DNA from: Odontesthes bonariensis
Taxonomy: Eukaryota > Chordata > Actinopteri > Atheriniformes > Atherinopsidae
Assembly: GCF_027942865.1 (NCBI RefSeq)
Contig: NC_134510.1
Location: forward strand, 10,878,743 to 10,942,742
Reading direction: 5' to 3'
DNA length: 64,000 nt
Numbering within the stretch: the stretch's first letter is position 1; each line of letters opens with the position of its first letter. Made by a program: the position numbers and the translations under genes. This document shows positions 36,650 through 48,404 of the stretch, in pieces. The notes beneath the pieces are model-generated. The model made no database searches. It saw nothing but the letters and a program-made list of their open reading frames with translations, and was not told the origin of the DNA.

Positions 36650-36925
36650 CTATACGTCCTGTAGTGGTTCTGAATCTGTGGAATAATATTAGAAGGACAA
36701 GAAATCGGGCAGCGCAGTAGTGCAAAATGTCATTTGCACTGTATTTTTATACTTAGGGCACGTCTCTTTGAAAGGTTCAATCCCAATGCCCAATTCATCA
36801 TTTATTTATTTATTTTTTCATATGGACCCCAAACCAAAACAAAAAGAAAAGAAAAGAAAAATGAAATCAAAGAAATCATAAAATAAACATAAACCAAAAC
36901 AAAACAACTGGCCAGTTGGGATAAC
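36650..36925 (-). mobile_element. Family X copy A, segment 2 (reversed)
   Basis: Continues copy A after ERV1. It aligns with the reverse of 41400-41663, including the TTCTGAATCTGTGG and TTGCACTGTATTT stretches and an (ATTT)n and A-rich tract. It ends with TAAC (36922-36925), the target site of copy B. Confidence 0.85.
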
Positions 36926-37338
36926 TGTTAAAATTGGCTTTGTTCTTAGACATTATGAATGAAATAAGTCTCAGTACTTTTCCATTATGACCTAAAGTGA
37001 TCCAGGAGTAGAAAGACAAAACAATTAGGAAAGCCTGGGAAAGCAAGGGCAGATTCACACACACACATTGTTTTGGGCTGATCCCAGAAAATATGACGAA
37101 GCATGTTGAACCTACTCATGTCCAATCATACTCGGTCGAATGTGAGTCCAACCTATGCAATAAGTACAGATGATAACCGGAAATCAGGGCCAGTCTGACA
37201 GACTTCCTGCGGGAGCTCTGTTCCACTGAGCCCAGCGCTGATATGCTTTGATGTGTGACTACCAATAAACACTTCATTTTCACTTGAATTACTTCGGTCC
37301 GTTCTTGAGCCTCCTACTAAAAGAACCGAATCTAATAA
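36926..37338 (+). repeat. Family X copy B 5' LTR
   Basis: Begins TGTTAAAATTGG and ends GAATCTAATAA. Contains an ACACACAC tract and an AATAAA signal near 37265. It differs from the 3' LTR at clustered sites such as 36965-36970, 37140-37170 and 37208-37220. Confidence 0.9.
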
Positions 37339-37339
37339 A

Positions 37340-37357
37340 TGGTGCCGTGACACGAGG
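37340..37357 (+). other. Candidate primer-binding site of family X
   Basis: TGGTGCCGTGACACGAGG begins one base after the LTR. TGG would pair with a tRNA CCA end. The primer tRNA is not assigned, and the sequence differs from the ERV1 site. Confidence 0.65.
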
Positions 37358-37464
37358 TTGGAAGGTTAAAGGACCACCGTGTCGTGAGACCGACCCCGTC
37401 CGAGGGAGGGCGCCTCGAGGTGATAGGAGAGACGACTTCATTCAGACAATCAGGCGCCAAGATT

Positions 37465-37472
37465 AAGGTGAG
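37465..37472 (+). promoter_or_regulatory. Candidate splice donor in the family X leader
   Basis: AAG|GTGAGC about 130 bases after the 5' LTR matches a 5' splice site. It may be a relic of a coding ancestor. Confidence 0.35.
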
Positions 37473-40400
37473 CAGAACACCACTTAATGACTAAATGTGA
37501 AATTTCTGCATATTGGGTAAACTAAATGAAGTTGTCTGAATTGAGTTGTCCTCTGGTCATGGTAAATCCAAGTGTTAATGTACTGTCTGATGTTTGGATT
37601 GAATGGTAACACGTCCAGTGTTTAAACACATACTTTCACACAGGGAAAGTGAATAAGTGTCCTGACAAGTGAATTCGAACAAAGTGACAAGATAAATTCA
37701 TTTTATAAATGAATATCCCAATAGGGATATTTTCCGTGCACTAATAGCTAAGTGTGGCCGAAGTAGTTTATAAAATCCCAAAATATGTGGGTAAACTAAA
37801 TAAATAAAATTAGTGGTCTAATTCCGACACGGAAAGATTCTCCTCTGACGAAAGTTAGGATGAGGGATTGAGTCTCCCGGAGTGCGAAGCGGTCTATAAT
37901 CCCGAAACAGAGTCGGTCTGACAAGAATAAATTTATACTTGCATGGCACAGGGTCAGATTTTTTCATTTTCATGCAACTGTGGGGGGATTCGCCGTTCGA
38001 AGATATTTGACTGCGCCAGCAGATCTCGAGTGGTTTGTGTTCAATATTGGGGTTGGTATACATAAAAGGGGGGGAGAACAAGTGGCTGCGCGTGCTATAC
38101 GGGTCGCTTTGTTCGGGGAAATCAGTATTTTTATGGTGTGACCCAAAGTTTTGGAATAAACAAATGCTTTGATAAGTGGGGTAACCCCGAGAGGTGGAGC
38201 GCACAGAACACAGCGTTCTGCGTAGAAGTTACTTCACTACTTTCAGCATTTGGGCAATTACGTCTTCCATATAGGCTACTTTGAATAACACGTGTATAAC
38301 TTTTGAATATGTCACAAAAATTGAATGAAAGATGGAAGAAATGATCCCGAGGAGAGAAGTAAAACGAGGGACAGATAAATTAGACTGGAGAAATGCAGAA
38401 AAAAGAGTGTGCGAGTTTGCTCCACTGAGGCTGAGTGTGTGTGTTCAAAATGTTTTCAAAACAAACGAGAGACTAAGAATCAAGCACATGCATGATACAG
38501 AAGGAAAAAGTTGATGTATGATATATTTGATCCCGAAGGTTGACAAAAGTTGATCATTTTGTTTTTCAGCATCAACGTACTAATAAGAGACCTATAAGGA
38601 AAAAATTAACAGATTTGGAGGCTTGACCTGAGGCCTGAAGTTACTAACTAAAAATCAGCTGTGCAGCAGCATTACAGGAATAATGAATAATGAAAAGCCT
38701 CAAACGCTTTTTGAGCCATAATATTCTCAATTTAATTTTATAGTTGTTCTCTTTATCATAAATGCGCACACCCTAAGATTGTCTTTTCTCAACCCTGTTT
38801 ATTCTCTCATTCAGCCCTGAGAGTGAGAACAATCCAAACAGACTCTGGGTGATCATTGGCCTGAGTTTATAATGATATACTGCTTATAATAGAGGTTTAA
38901 GTTTGTATTAGAGCAAATAGTATTGATTCATCCATCCATTTTAAAATGCATATGATTAGGAAAGACACCAAAGTATGTAGATAAACTGAAAACAGCTTTA
39001 CAATGAAAAAATCGCAGAGATGAGATAAGAAACAATAAATCCAGGAAGAACAGTGTTTGAGACATTCATACAAATTGTTGCTAAAATAAGATTTAACAGC
39101 TCTCTTAAAGAGCTAAAGTCAAATACACAAGCAGAGTGTTTAGGAGATTTGCTCCTTTATTTAAAATATAATCTGAAAAAATGTTTTACAAAGTGAAATT
39201 TTATGATTCCACCTGAAACAGGACTGAGAGCAGGCAGTCAGACCAAATGACATAAGTTTAAAGGAAAAAAAACAGGATTTAGGATTTAATATCACGGCCA
39301 GACGGTCAGATGTCAAACAATTTGATAACATATTAAAGTTATTGAGGCTTGGCCTTTATTCTTATTAGGAGATATTAACTTGACTTTAAAATTTTAGCTG
39401 CTCGGAATTTCCTCTGCCTCAGGTCACCAATTCGGAGTCAATAGTTATCACCAATATTTAGATTCAAACTAAACCATTTGACTATTTAACTAAATCATTT
39501 AACTACTTAACTGCAACAGATTTATGAAACAATTAATATGCTAACTTAATAAAGCAGCAAAGTGCTTCATGGAAGTTTGGATAGATTAGGGCATTGGGAG
39601 AATAGCAACAGGACAGCAGCAGCAAAGCGTGAGCCATAACAAGACAAGTCAAGGTTTGTTTTTATGGCGCATTTAAAAACAGTGAGCAGAGTGCGACTTG
39701 GTTAGCCAAAATAACGATCTATGCAGACACAGACTTAATTTGGCTGAAGCTATCCCTATTATGCATTATATTATGCATTATTTAACCTACTATTTTATAT
39801 GATATATAATATATGACCTATATATGAATGTTTTCAGGTTGTCCCACATGAGGCCTGGACGGGGAGAAAATACCCTGTCCATAGCTTTTTTGGGACACTA
39901 TGAGGACTTGTGTTAATGTGGGGAAAAAGGTTCGGTTGCCAAGCGACAGCCATGGTGAGTGGGGGCTGAGGAGTTCCCAAAGGGGGAGTTCCCAAAGGGG
40001 GCACTAACGGCTTGGGGGACAAGGGCTACCTGAGGGGGGAGGAGAAGGACGCCAGTAGGTGGCGTGATGGAAATTCAAACTGTGCTGAGTCATTGCCTGT
40101 GGTTGAAAGAAAAAGGATATGAATGGGATGAATGAAATGTTCTGTAATTAGTTGTTTTGGGTCATCGGAAGACGTTCCATTAGAGATGACCAGAAAGTTT
40201 TAATCTACTACACTAAATCGATTAATCAATCAGACGTTATTTATATAGCAGTTTATATAGCACTTCTCAACCCAAGAAAATATAGAACAAAGACCTTTCA
40301 GATCAAACGAAGCAGTGAAACCCAAGGCCACATACAGACACATGCACACTCACATATAAAGCCACGCACACACACACGCCACACATACTGGAAACAGGGA

Positions 40401-41660
40401 CCACAATGTGATCCTCAAAGAAAAGTAAAGGATGAATTAGGATAAATAAAGAAATAAAATTAAACTAGGCTTTTAATATCTGTATGGAAACATGTTATGG
40501 TATCATGTTGTGGTTAGGAACAGCTCTGATGTCACACCATTGGTACCACATGAGGTGTTTCTGATTCAATTAGAACCGGAAAAAACTTAATGCTGATCCT
40601 GAACTATCTGTGTACGCCTCAGCATCAAAAAAAAAAAAACACAGCCACTTTATTAAACCAATTAAACAACATTATTACTAACTAACAAGTAAGAATAAAG
40701 CAGGTTATGCTGAACGATCTGACCTGAATTCAGAAAGGACAGACAATGGGTATCCTAAACAACTTAATCAGTTCGTCATTGGAAAAATGTCTGCTTTCTT
40801 GATGCTGTGCTGATACCAAGATGAGATCTAACTACAAATATTTCTGTCCAGCAACAAACAACAACACAGGAGGAGAAGCTGCAGTGGAGCATTTCGGCAA
40901 TTAATTAACAATTAATCATGGTTTACTAAAACTTCTCAAATTTTCCCAAAAATTCTGTGTGTGTTTGTGTCTTCTTTTGCATTAAGACTTCCCGGACCTG
41001 GAAGAGGAAGACATGGATCAAACTCATAATATGAAAACCACTGTTTGTTTACTTAGGCCTAAATGAAGACATGAGGGTTGCTTGGGCAAACCCAGAAATG
41101 CGATATATGTTTGTCATCTGTTGTCATCTGTTGTCCTAACCTGTGATGTCTGGTGTTGAGTGTTGTTTGTTTTTTGTTTGTGTGTTGTTATGATCCCAAA
41201 ACTGAATGATGATTTTTCCACAGCAGAATTATCCTAAAAACAAGGATTATACCAACTGTGCTGATGTTGATGTTGATCGTGATGATGTGTTCCCTAAATA
41301 ATTTGAATTTTTCACAGCAAAATAATGAGATGGTACTGGATTTCTCATTAAGGCTGCACAGCAGGTTGATGACTATTCTAGTTCCTTAAAGCAAGGGTTA
41401 TACCAACTGGCCAGTTGTTTTGTTTTGGGTTCTGTTTATTTTGTTATTTCTTTGATTTTCTTTTGTTTTGTTTATTTTGACTTTGGTTTTGTTTGGGGTC
41501 CATCTGAAAAATAAATAAATAAAGAATGAATTGGGCATTGAAATTGAACATATTAAAGAGAGATACCCTAGTATAGAAATACAGTGCAAATGACATTTTG
41601 CACTACTGCGCTGCGAGATTTGCTAATATTATTCCACAGATTCAGAACCACTACAGGACG
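37473..41660 (+). other. Family X copy B internal region, no gene recognised
   Basis: AT-rich sequence with short frames only. The part from about 40080 to 41660 aligns in reverse with copy A (43469-44265 and 36650-36925). A short doublet of GAGTTCCCAAAGGGGG lies at 39972-40003. Sequence at 39640-39690 and 40215-40300 contains motifs of dispersed fish repeats. Confidence 0.6.
40135..40437. mobile_element. Insertion in copy B absent from copy A, probable short dispersed repeat
   Basis: Copy A runs without interruption from sequence matching about 40135 to sequence matching about 40437 (around 44210), so about 300 bases are extra in B. The insert contains TTATTTATATAGCAGTTTATATAGCAC, a motif of widespread fish short repeats, and a CACACAC tract. 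Confidence 0.5.
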
Positions 41661-41663
41661 TAC

Positions 41664-43040
41664 AGCCGGAGGACTCATAAGCTTGAGTTCTGGGAGGCCT
41701 TTCCCATCATGCCAAGATGATGGTGGAGAACTACACAACGAAATTGTCACAAAAGAAAATTAGTTAGGGAGGGGATGCTGAATATCCCTCAAGGAAGCGA
41801 TGTACTGGTGACCTCTCCTTCCAAGATTAGTTCCGGATCAGAATGCTGAACAGACGTTCAGCCAAGAGGAAAACAGAGCACCGACAGGATTGGACCACAA
41901 GAGACCACACGACTCGTCATGTGGTCATCTAAGAAAGATATATCATTTAAAAGAAAAGTTAATCATAATTGTTCAAGAGGCTAATATACTCGTATAGTCG
42001 AGCCTTGGTTAAATTTATATTTGTTGTGTTTCACTTTTTAAAGTGTTTAGCTAATTCCTCTTAAAGGCTGATAATGAATCATTTTTAGAATGTCCATTGC
42101 CAGTGGGGTGACTCGGCTGTTTGGAGCGGGACCTTAGACTTTGAACGGTAATGGTCGGTCGCCAAGTGCAACTAGGGTCCATAGGTGAATTTTTCCCGGT
42201 TAAGCCATCGGGTTTTCGCTCCTATTCGCTGCAAACGGTGGACGAACCTGCTGGTAATGTTAATTGCCTTATGCAATGTTTGAGTGTCAGTAGAATAGAA
42301 ATTATGTGAAAATTTTTGATTAATCAGTGTTGTGTTGTTATGGTACTTATGAGGGAGCGAGGCCTTGCTAGCCACATAAGGTTTTAGACCATAATGAACA
42401 AAGAGTCCACACAGACGATGGGTTCGAGGCCACATACACACAATACATATAGCAAATTATCATTTTCTACATATAATCTATTAAAAAATGTGCTCATTTG
42501 CGGAGTTATTATCAGTTGAGTGGGGAAGGTTTTAAACTTACTAGAAAAGAGTCTCTGTTTCTAGAATCTTGATTAATACTCCTGATATAGAAGGGTTTGC
42601 TAAAGCATCAGAATTATTTTCTAAATGTGCTCATTTGCAAAGTTATAATCAGTGACTGATGAAGGTCTTAACCCTCTCGGAAAGAGGTTCTGTTCCGAGT
42701 AAAATGATGGAATAGTCTGGATTTGAAGGTGTAGCTTAAGCATTAGAATTATGTTTACTATTTCCATGCCTGTGCAACGAAGACTTGCTTGCTGCTTTAA
42801 TTGCAATGATGAACAGCTTTCATATAAGCTTACATAATAACACATGAAGTCACATCAAAAGGGGGATGACAGACGTCTCCTAACTGGTTGTGCTACATCT
42901 CAAAAGGTAATTGGCTCTTGCAGTTTGGGGGGTGGCTGCTAAAGTCTGGCTACTGCTAATACAGATGTGACACAATACAGAATATTACATTCCTACCTCA
43001 GTTATTTAACTGAATTAGTTGAAATGATAAAATCACTTCA
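41664..43040 (+). other. Family X copy B 3' internal region, related to ERV1
   Basis: Blocks at 41765-41900 and 42100-42300 match the ERV1 3' non-coding region. An imperfect repeat pair at about 42484-42600 and 42625-42745 (GTGCTCATTTGC, AGTTAT..ATCAGT, TCTGTT) matches the ERV1 leader at 28276-28400. The reverse complement of this region is copy A segment 1. No coding frame recognised. Confidence 0.7.
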
Positions 43041-43050
43041 AAAGGGGGAT
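43041..43050 (+). other. Polypurine tract of family X copy B
   Basis: AAAGGGGGAT lies immediately before the 3' LTR. Copy A has the related tract in reverse (25454-25464). Confidence 0.65.
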
Positions 43051-43468
43051 TGTTAAAATTGGCTTTGTTCTTAGACATTATGAATGAAATAGGGCTCAGT
43101 ACTTTTCCATATGACCTAAAGTGATCCAGGAGTAGAAAGACTAAACAATTAGGAAAGCCTGGGAAAGCAAGGGCAGATTCCTTCACACACACACATTGTT
43201 TTGGGCTGATCCAGAGAATATGACGAAGCATGTTGAACCTACTCATGTCCAATCATACTCGGTCGAATGTGAGTCCAACCTATGACACTATAAATAAACA
43301 TGATAACCGGAAATCAGGGCCAGTCTGACAGACTTCCTGCGGGGACTCTTTCCCACTGAGCCCAGCGCTGATATGCTTTGACGTGTGACTACAAATAAAC
43401 ACTTCATTTTCACTTGAATTACTTCGGTCCGTTCTTGAGCCTCCTACTAAAAGAACCGAATCTAATAA
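43051..43468 (+). repeat. Family X copy B 3' LTR
   Basis: 418 bp, starting TGTTAAAATTGG and ending TCTAATAA, followed by the TAAC duplication (43469-43472). AATAAA near 43396. Confidence 0.9.
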
Positions 43469-44265
43469 TAACCCCTGTTTTTAGGACAATACGAGAATTC
43501 TCACCAAGTTGCTGTCCAGCATTCATGAGAAATTCTGTATTATCAACTTATTCTGTTGTGGAAAAAATTCAAATCATTTAGAGAACACATCAACACAGAG
43601 ACACAAGACAACACAACACAACACAGAACAAAAGAAAGAAGAAAACAAAAGAAGACAAAAACACACACAGAATTTTTGGGAAAATTTGAGAAGTTTTAGT
43701 AAACCATGATTAATTGTTCATTAATTGTTCATTAATTGCCGAACTGCTCCACTGCAGTTTCTCCTCTTGTGTTGTTCTTTGCTGCAGGACAGAAATATTT
43801 GTGGTTAGATCTCATTTTGGGAGCAGCACAGCATCAAGAAAGCAGCCATTTCTTCCCAATGACTAACTGATTAACCTGTTTAGGATAAATATTGTCTGTC
43901 CTCTCTTAATTCTGGTCAGAGCGTTAAAAATAAAATTTCAGCATAATCTGCTTAATTCTCACTTGTTAGTTAGTAATAATGTTGTTTAATTCTTACCAGT
44001 GGCTGTGTTTCGTGATGCTGAGCCGTCCACAGACAGTTCAGGATCAGCATTAAGCATTTTTTTTTTTTTCCGGTTCAAATTGAATTAGAAACCCCTCATG
44101 TGTTACCAACAGTATGACACCAGAGCTGTTTCTAACATCACATGATACCATAACATGTTTCCATACAGATATTAAAAACATAGGTTCATTTTATTTCTTT
44201 ATTCATCCTAATTCATATCCTTTTTCTTTCAACCACATGTTATGACTGAGCACATATTGAATTGA
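43469..44265 (-). mobile_element. Family X copy A, segment 3 (reversed)
   Basis: Aligns in reverse with copy B from about 41395 down to about 40080, for example the ACTAAAACTTCTCAAATTTTC region and the GAACCGG plus A/T run near 44050. Contains a run of 13 T (44058-44070). Similarity ends near 44265. Confidence 0.8.
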
Positions 44266-45194
44266 ACCATACCATCTTGTTTCTCATTAAATTGCAATTG
44301 AAGTGGGTTGTTGCCATTTTCCAGAGATCCTTTACCCACCTGGGGGGTATTCCTAGAAGCTGGCTTAGCGGAAAGCCTGGCTTATTTCGCTACTTCTGGC
44401 TAAATTTAGCGAGAGTTCCGTTCCATAAAGGTGGCTTATTTGAACGCCCGCTGAGTAACCATGGTAATTTATGCTGCTGAACTAGCCTGGTCCCGGGCAG
44501 GCTAAAGTTGAAGCTTAGCTTAGCTGCAACTCAAAAAATGTCCGACCGGCTGGAACACTCCCGAAAGAAATGTTCACCTAGAATTCTGCGCTCCCGCAAC
44601 TCATGTCTTGTCTAAAAAACGAAACAAAAACTGTGGTTATCATATCACCACTTTCACTGTCTCGAAAAATCAATCAGTCGGTGCCAGTGCAACTAAAGAA
44701 ACGCAACTATACACACGTATTGAACATGAAATTAAATGAGAGAGAACATGGTATTCATTAAAACTAATCAATACCTAACAAACATCCGATCTACACCCAC
44801 GTAGGACCAGACTCAGAAAAATGGGGGACAGGTAATAATGTTAATGATACAAATTATTGAAAGCTCCTTTCAAAACAGTCAAGGACACTGTACAAACAAG
44901 ATATTAGATAAAACGCAGGAATTAAAAAATCTTACCATATTAAAAATACACAGAACGGAGCAATAAATGGAGGTAAGCAAAGTTAAACGGATGGGTTTTG
45001 AGTTAAGACTTGAACAGAGGGAGAGTGTCAGTATTGCGAATGTCGGAGGGCGGACCTCTGTCCTTTCAGGCTGCTGCTCCACATTTACAGTAGCCGATAA
45101 TGTAAAACAACCTACTGAATTAAGTATTTGCATTAAGTTCATCATCTCCCTCAGGCATCCCCAATGTTATCGGTGCACTACACTGTACCCATGT

Positions 45195-45350
45195 ACGCAT
45201 CCAAGGCAAGGCAATTTGTAGAGCACAATTCATACAAAAGGCAATTCAAAGTGCTTTACAGCTACATAAAATCACAAGGCGGCAATTAAATCATTCCAAA
45301 AAACAAAAATATCATTAATTCATTCATTTAAAAGTGAAGAGTGCAGATAA
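45195..45350. mobile_element. Short dispersed repeat (fish SINE-like)
   Basis: AAGGCAAGGCAATTTGTAGAGC...GGCAATTCAAAGTGCTTTACA is a motif common in fish genomes as a short interspersed repeat. Family not assigned. Confidence 0.5.
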
Positions 45351-45639
45351 AATACTTTCAGGTGTCATATGCACATCTAAATAGAACTTTCAGTCTGGAT
45401 TTAAACATTGTCACATTGTCCAGGCCCCTGCTGGACCCGTGGAGGCTGACTATGTACACCGAACATTTTTCCATATGCTAAATGTACAGGTACACTTGGG
45501 GATAATTGTCCATAGACTCTGAACTGGATTTCTCATTTTGAAAAACACCACATCAACCCCTTTGAGTAATGCTGAGCAATGTTACATTTATGCCCTGTGA
45601 AACCTCATCATTGACTCCTATCCTCCGAGCATACAGATG

Positions 45640-46136
45640 ATCTGTGATGGAGGTCATTTCATTTCCAACATTGAGGCTAAATGGCCGGGATCAGTTCATG
45701 ATTCTAGGATCTTCCGAGCATCCTCACTGGCACAGAGGTTTGCACAAGGTGCAAGAATTTTACTTACCTGAAGGAGTGTACTTTTGAAGTAAGGTGTAGC
45801 ATAGGCAGAATTTTGGTAATGTAATGAGAGGTCAGGTGTAGAGGTCATCTTAAGGAATTTAAAGTGCTCGTCATACTTTATTATAGATAGCCATATAAGG
45901 CACATATTGCATCAAATTGCCAAGTCTTAACACATGTATATCCATCCAACATTTCTCTTATTCTGCAGGAGAGTTCAATGGTGTCCTGCTTGGGGACAGA
46001 GGCTATGCATGCTGGCCGTACGTCCTCACACCATAGCCTGATCCAGGAACAAGGGCATGCACATGCACATGCTAAAACAAGGGCACGGATAGAAATGACC
46101 TTTGGCCAAATTAAATACATTGCTTCCATTGCTTAA
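45640..46136 (+). pseudogene. HARBI1-like transposase remnant with a probable intron
   Basis: HARBI1-type proteins cut and paste Harbinger elements. Bases 45640-45748 read as the segment after the first catalytic Asp (AKWPGSVHDSRIFRASSLAQ). A probable intron follows, from GT at 45749 to TTATTCTGCAG ending at 45968. The next exon reads GVLLGDRGYACWPYVLTP, the second-Asp region, then hits a stop (46034-46036). A later piece carries RIEMTFGQIK, the Glu-bearing helix, ending at 46134-46136. The N-terminal part is not readable. In-frame stops make it inactive. Confidence 0.65.
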
Positions 46137-46525
46137 AGTTCTCAAGGACCATGGCTGACTTCTGACAGAGCCATCTTAAATTAATAGTATACTTCATATT
46201 TTATACATTTTGTCTTGTGGACAACTTTTCAGGCTCAAGTCTTTTCTTCGTTGAGATCTAGTGCCTGAAAGGACTCAGTTTCTCCTGACACAGTGAGGGA
46301 TCTATACAGGGACACATATTTCTTTTGATCCTTATTGTTGTGACCTTTGAGTTAGAACTTCTTTTCATCATTTAGCATTGACACAGTAGCAGTTTAAGTC
46401 AGAGCAAGTGTAAGGAGGCTAAATGGACAGATATGATTTATAACTTTCCACACGTTTAGGTCATGGCACCCCACTGGAATGATTTCTGGGCCCGCTGACA
46501 GTGTCGTCAAATATTCCTTTTAGTA

Positions 46526-46608
46526 GTCAGGATGGCCGAGTGGTCTAAGGGGCTGCGTTCAGATCGCAGTCTCCCCTGGAGGCGTGGGTTCAAATCCCTC
46601 TTCTGACA
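46526..46608 (+). tRNA. tRNA-Leu (CAG), edge copy with changes
   Basis: 83-nt class II tRNA with a long variable arm. Compared with the array consensus it has GAGTGG in the D loop, GGGG for GGCG, A at position 37, and CCCTC in the T stem giving a T-T mismatch. Possibly a weakened gene. Confidence 0.8.
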
Positions 46609-47100
46609 TTGCAGACTTCTCCTAGAGAACCATTTTCTCTGGCAAGGCAACCCAAGTTTACTCCTTGCTTAGCAATACCATGTCGTATTGCTATTCTGCC
46701 ACTGCATCATCTAGTTTAAAGATTATTGTGGCCGCTTTACCTCCGAAGAGTTCTTGCTTCCAAATGCTATGCCTACTATTTGTTTGCCTCAGGAGCCCTG
46801 TTAAACAACAGCCAAGACACTTGTTGCATGAGAATCTTCTGACCACAGCTCAACTAGCTGTGTTGTCACAACCTTCTACAGTGCTTTGGGCAGGACAGAA
46901 TCATTAGCAAAAGGAACATTGTTGATTATAAGGTCTTGGTTTGCACTTAACACCATAGTAAACGGTAAAGGGCTTTTGACCGAAGCAACCTGGCCTAATG
47001 TTAGGCTATTTGAAGGGGGCTATTGACATTTAACCGAAAATGGGTGAGAGTATCAAAACAATCATCACTTGGTGGCAGGCAGCTGATAAAAGACCTAGCT

Positions 47101-47172
47101 CTCTCCGTCTGGGAATCGAACCCCGATCTTCCGCATGACAGGCGGAGATACAGTCCATTATACTAACGAGGA
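47101..47172 (-). tRNA. tRNA-Asp (GTC), with T-stem mismatch
   Basis: 72 nt. Anticodon GTC, loop CTGTCAT (T at 38). The 3' T-stem strand reads CCCAG instead of CCCCG, so one T-stem pair is lost. Confidence 0.75.
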
Positions 47173-47422
47173 ATTTCTATGTGACTGACACAGTCGTCAG
47201 ATGAAAAGACAACTATCGCCAAGGAGTGAAATAAGATTTTGGTGTCCCGTTTCAAGGTGCAGGAAAATTGCTATCACAGTCCCATCACTCAGAAGGAGAG
47301 TCTTCCATGAAGCTGCATGCCTCGTCAATATTCCCCTTCAACACGAAGACAACGCAGACCCACATATTCGCTGGAATGATGCCTGGGCCCGCCGACAGTG
47401 TCGTCAAATATTCCTTTTAGTA

Positions 47423-47505
47423 GTCAGGATGGCCGAGCGGTCTAAGGCGCTGCGTTAAGGTCGCAGTCTCCCCTGGAGGCGTGGGTTCAAATCCCACTTC
47501 TGACA
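47423..47505 (+). tRNA. tRNA-Leu (AAG)
   Basis: Array consensus with A at position 34 (anticodon at 47457-47459), so AAG rather than CAG. All stems pair; B box GGTTCAAATCC. A TTTT terminator follows about 25-30 bases downstream. Confidence 0.9.
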
Positions 47506-47998
47506 TTGCAGACTTCTCCTAGAGGACCATTTTCTCTGGCTAGGCAACTCAAGTTTACTCCTTGCTTAGCAATACCATGTCGTATTGCTATTCTGCCACT
47601 GCATCATCTAGTTTAAAGATTATTGTGGCCGCTTTACCTCCGAAGAGTTCTTGCTTCCAAATGCTATGCCTACTATTTGTTTGCCTCAGGAGCCCTGTTA
47701 AACAACAGCCAAGACACTTGTTGCATGAGAATCTTCTGACCACAGCTCAACAAGCTGTGTTGTCACAACCTTCTACAGTGCTTTGGGAAGGACAGAATCA
47801 TTAGCAAAAGGAACATTGTTGATTTTAAGGTCTTGGTGTGCACTTAACACCATAGTAAACAGGAAAGGGCTTTTGACCGAAGAAACCTGGCATCATGTTA
47901 GGCTATTTGAAGGGGGCTATTGACATTTAGGCCGAAGATGGGTGAGAGTATCAAAACAATCATCACTTGGTGGCAGGCAGCTGATAAAAGACCTAGCT

Positions 47999-48070
47999 CT
48001 CCCCGTCAGGAAATCGAACCCCGATCTTCCGCATGACAGGCGGAGATACTGTCCATTATACTAACGAGCA
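47999..48070 (-). pseudogene. tRNA-Asp, degenerate
   Basis: Anticodon GTC kept. The T-stem 3' strand is TCCTG, mispaired, and the acceptor 5' end reads TGCTCGT instead of TCCTCGT. Probably a tRNA pseudogene. Confidence 0.7.
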
Positions 48071-48321
48071 ATTTCTGTGTGACTGACACAGTCGTCAGAT
48101 GAAAAGACAACTATCGCCAAGGAGTGAAAAACAGATTTAGGTGTCCCGTTTCAAGGTGCAGGAAAATTGCTATCACAGTCCCATCACTCAGAAGGAGAGT
48201 CTTCCATGAAGCTGCATGCCTCGTCAATATTCCCCTTCAACACGTAGACAACGCAGACCCACATATTCGCTGGAATGATGCCTGGGCCCGCCGACAGTGT
48301 CGTCAAATATTCGTTTTAGTA

Positions 48322-48404
48322 GCCAGGATGGCCGAGCGGTCTAAGGGGCTTAGTTCAGGTCGCAGTCTCACCTGGAGGCGTGGGTTCAAATCCCACTTCT
48401 GACA
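48322..48404 (+). pseudogene. tRNA-Leu (CAG), degenerate
   Basis: Acceptor starts GCCAGGA (mismatch at pair 2), and the anticodon 5' stem is CTTAG against CGCAG. Probably a tRNA pseudogene. Confidence 0.7.

Larger units (their letters stand above)
36926..43468 (+). mobile_element. Family X LTR element, copy B, 6.5 kb, non-coding (LARD-like)
   Basis: Two LTRs of 413 and 418 bp flank a primer-binding site, a 5.7-kb internal region and a purine tract. TAAC flanks both ends (36922-36925 and 43469-43472). No gag, pol or env motif is readable inside; the longest frame is 128 codons on the minus strand (37818-38204) with no domain. The LTRs differ at several percent of sites plus small indels, so it is older than ERV1. 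A large non-coding LTR element of this kind needs enzymes from elsewhere. Its 3' part is related to ERV1. Confidence 0.85.
44266..46470. mobile_element. Harbinger-type transposon remnant
   Basis: The left side carries GGGGGGTATTCCTAGAAGCTGGCT-like sequence (44341-44365), similar to terminal repeats of fish Harbinger/ISL2EU-type elements. The right half holds a HARBI1-like pseudogene. No matching right terminus was found before the tRNA array. A dispersed repeat lies at 45195-45350. Between these parts I see no gene. Confidence 0.5.

Noticed and set aside
37818-38204. 128-codon minus-strand frame in family X copy B
   Set aside because: It has no recognisable domain and is antisense to the element.
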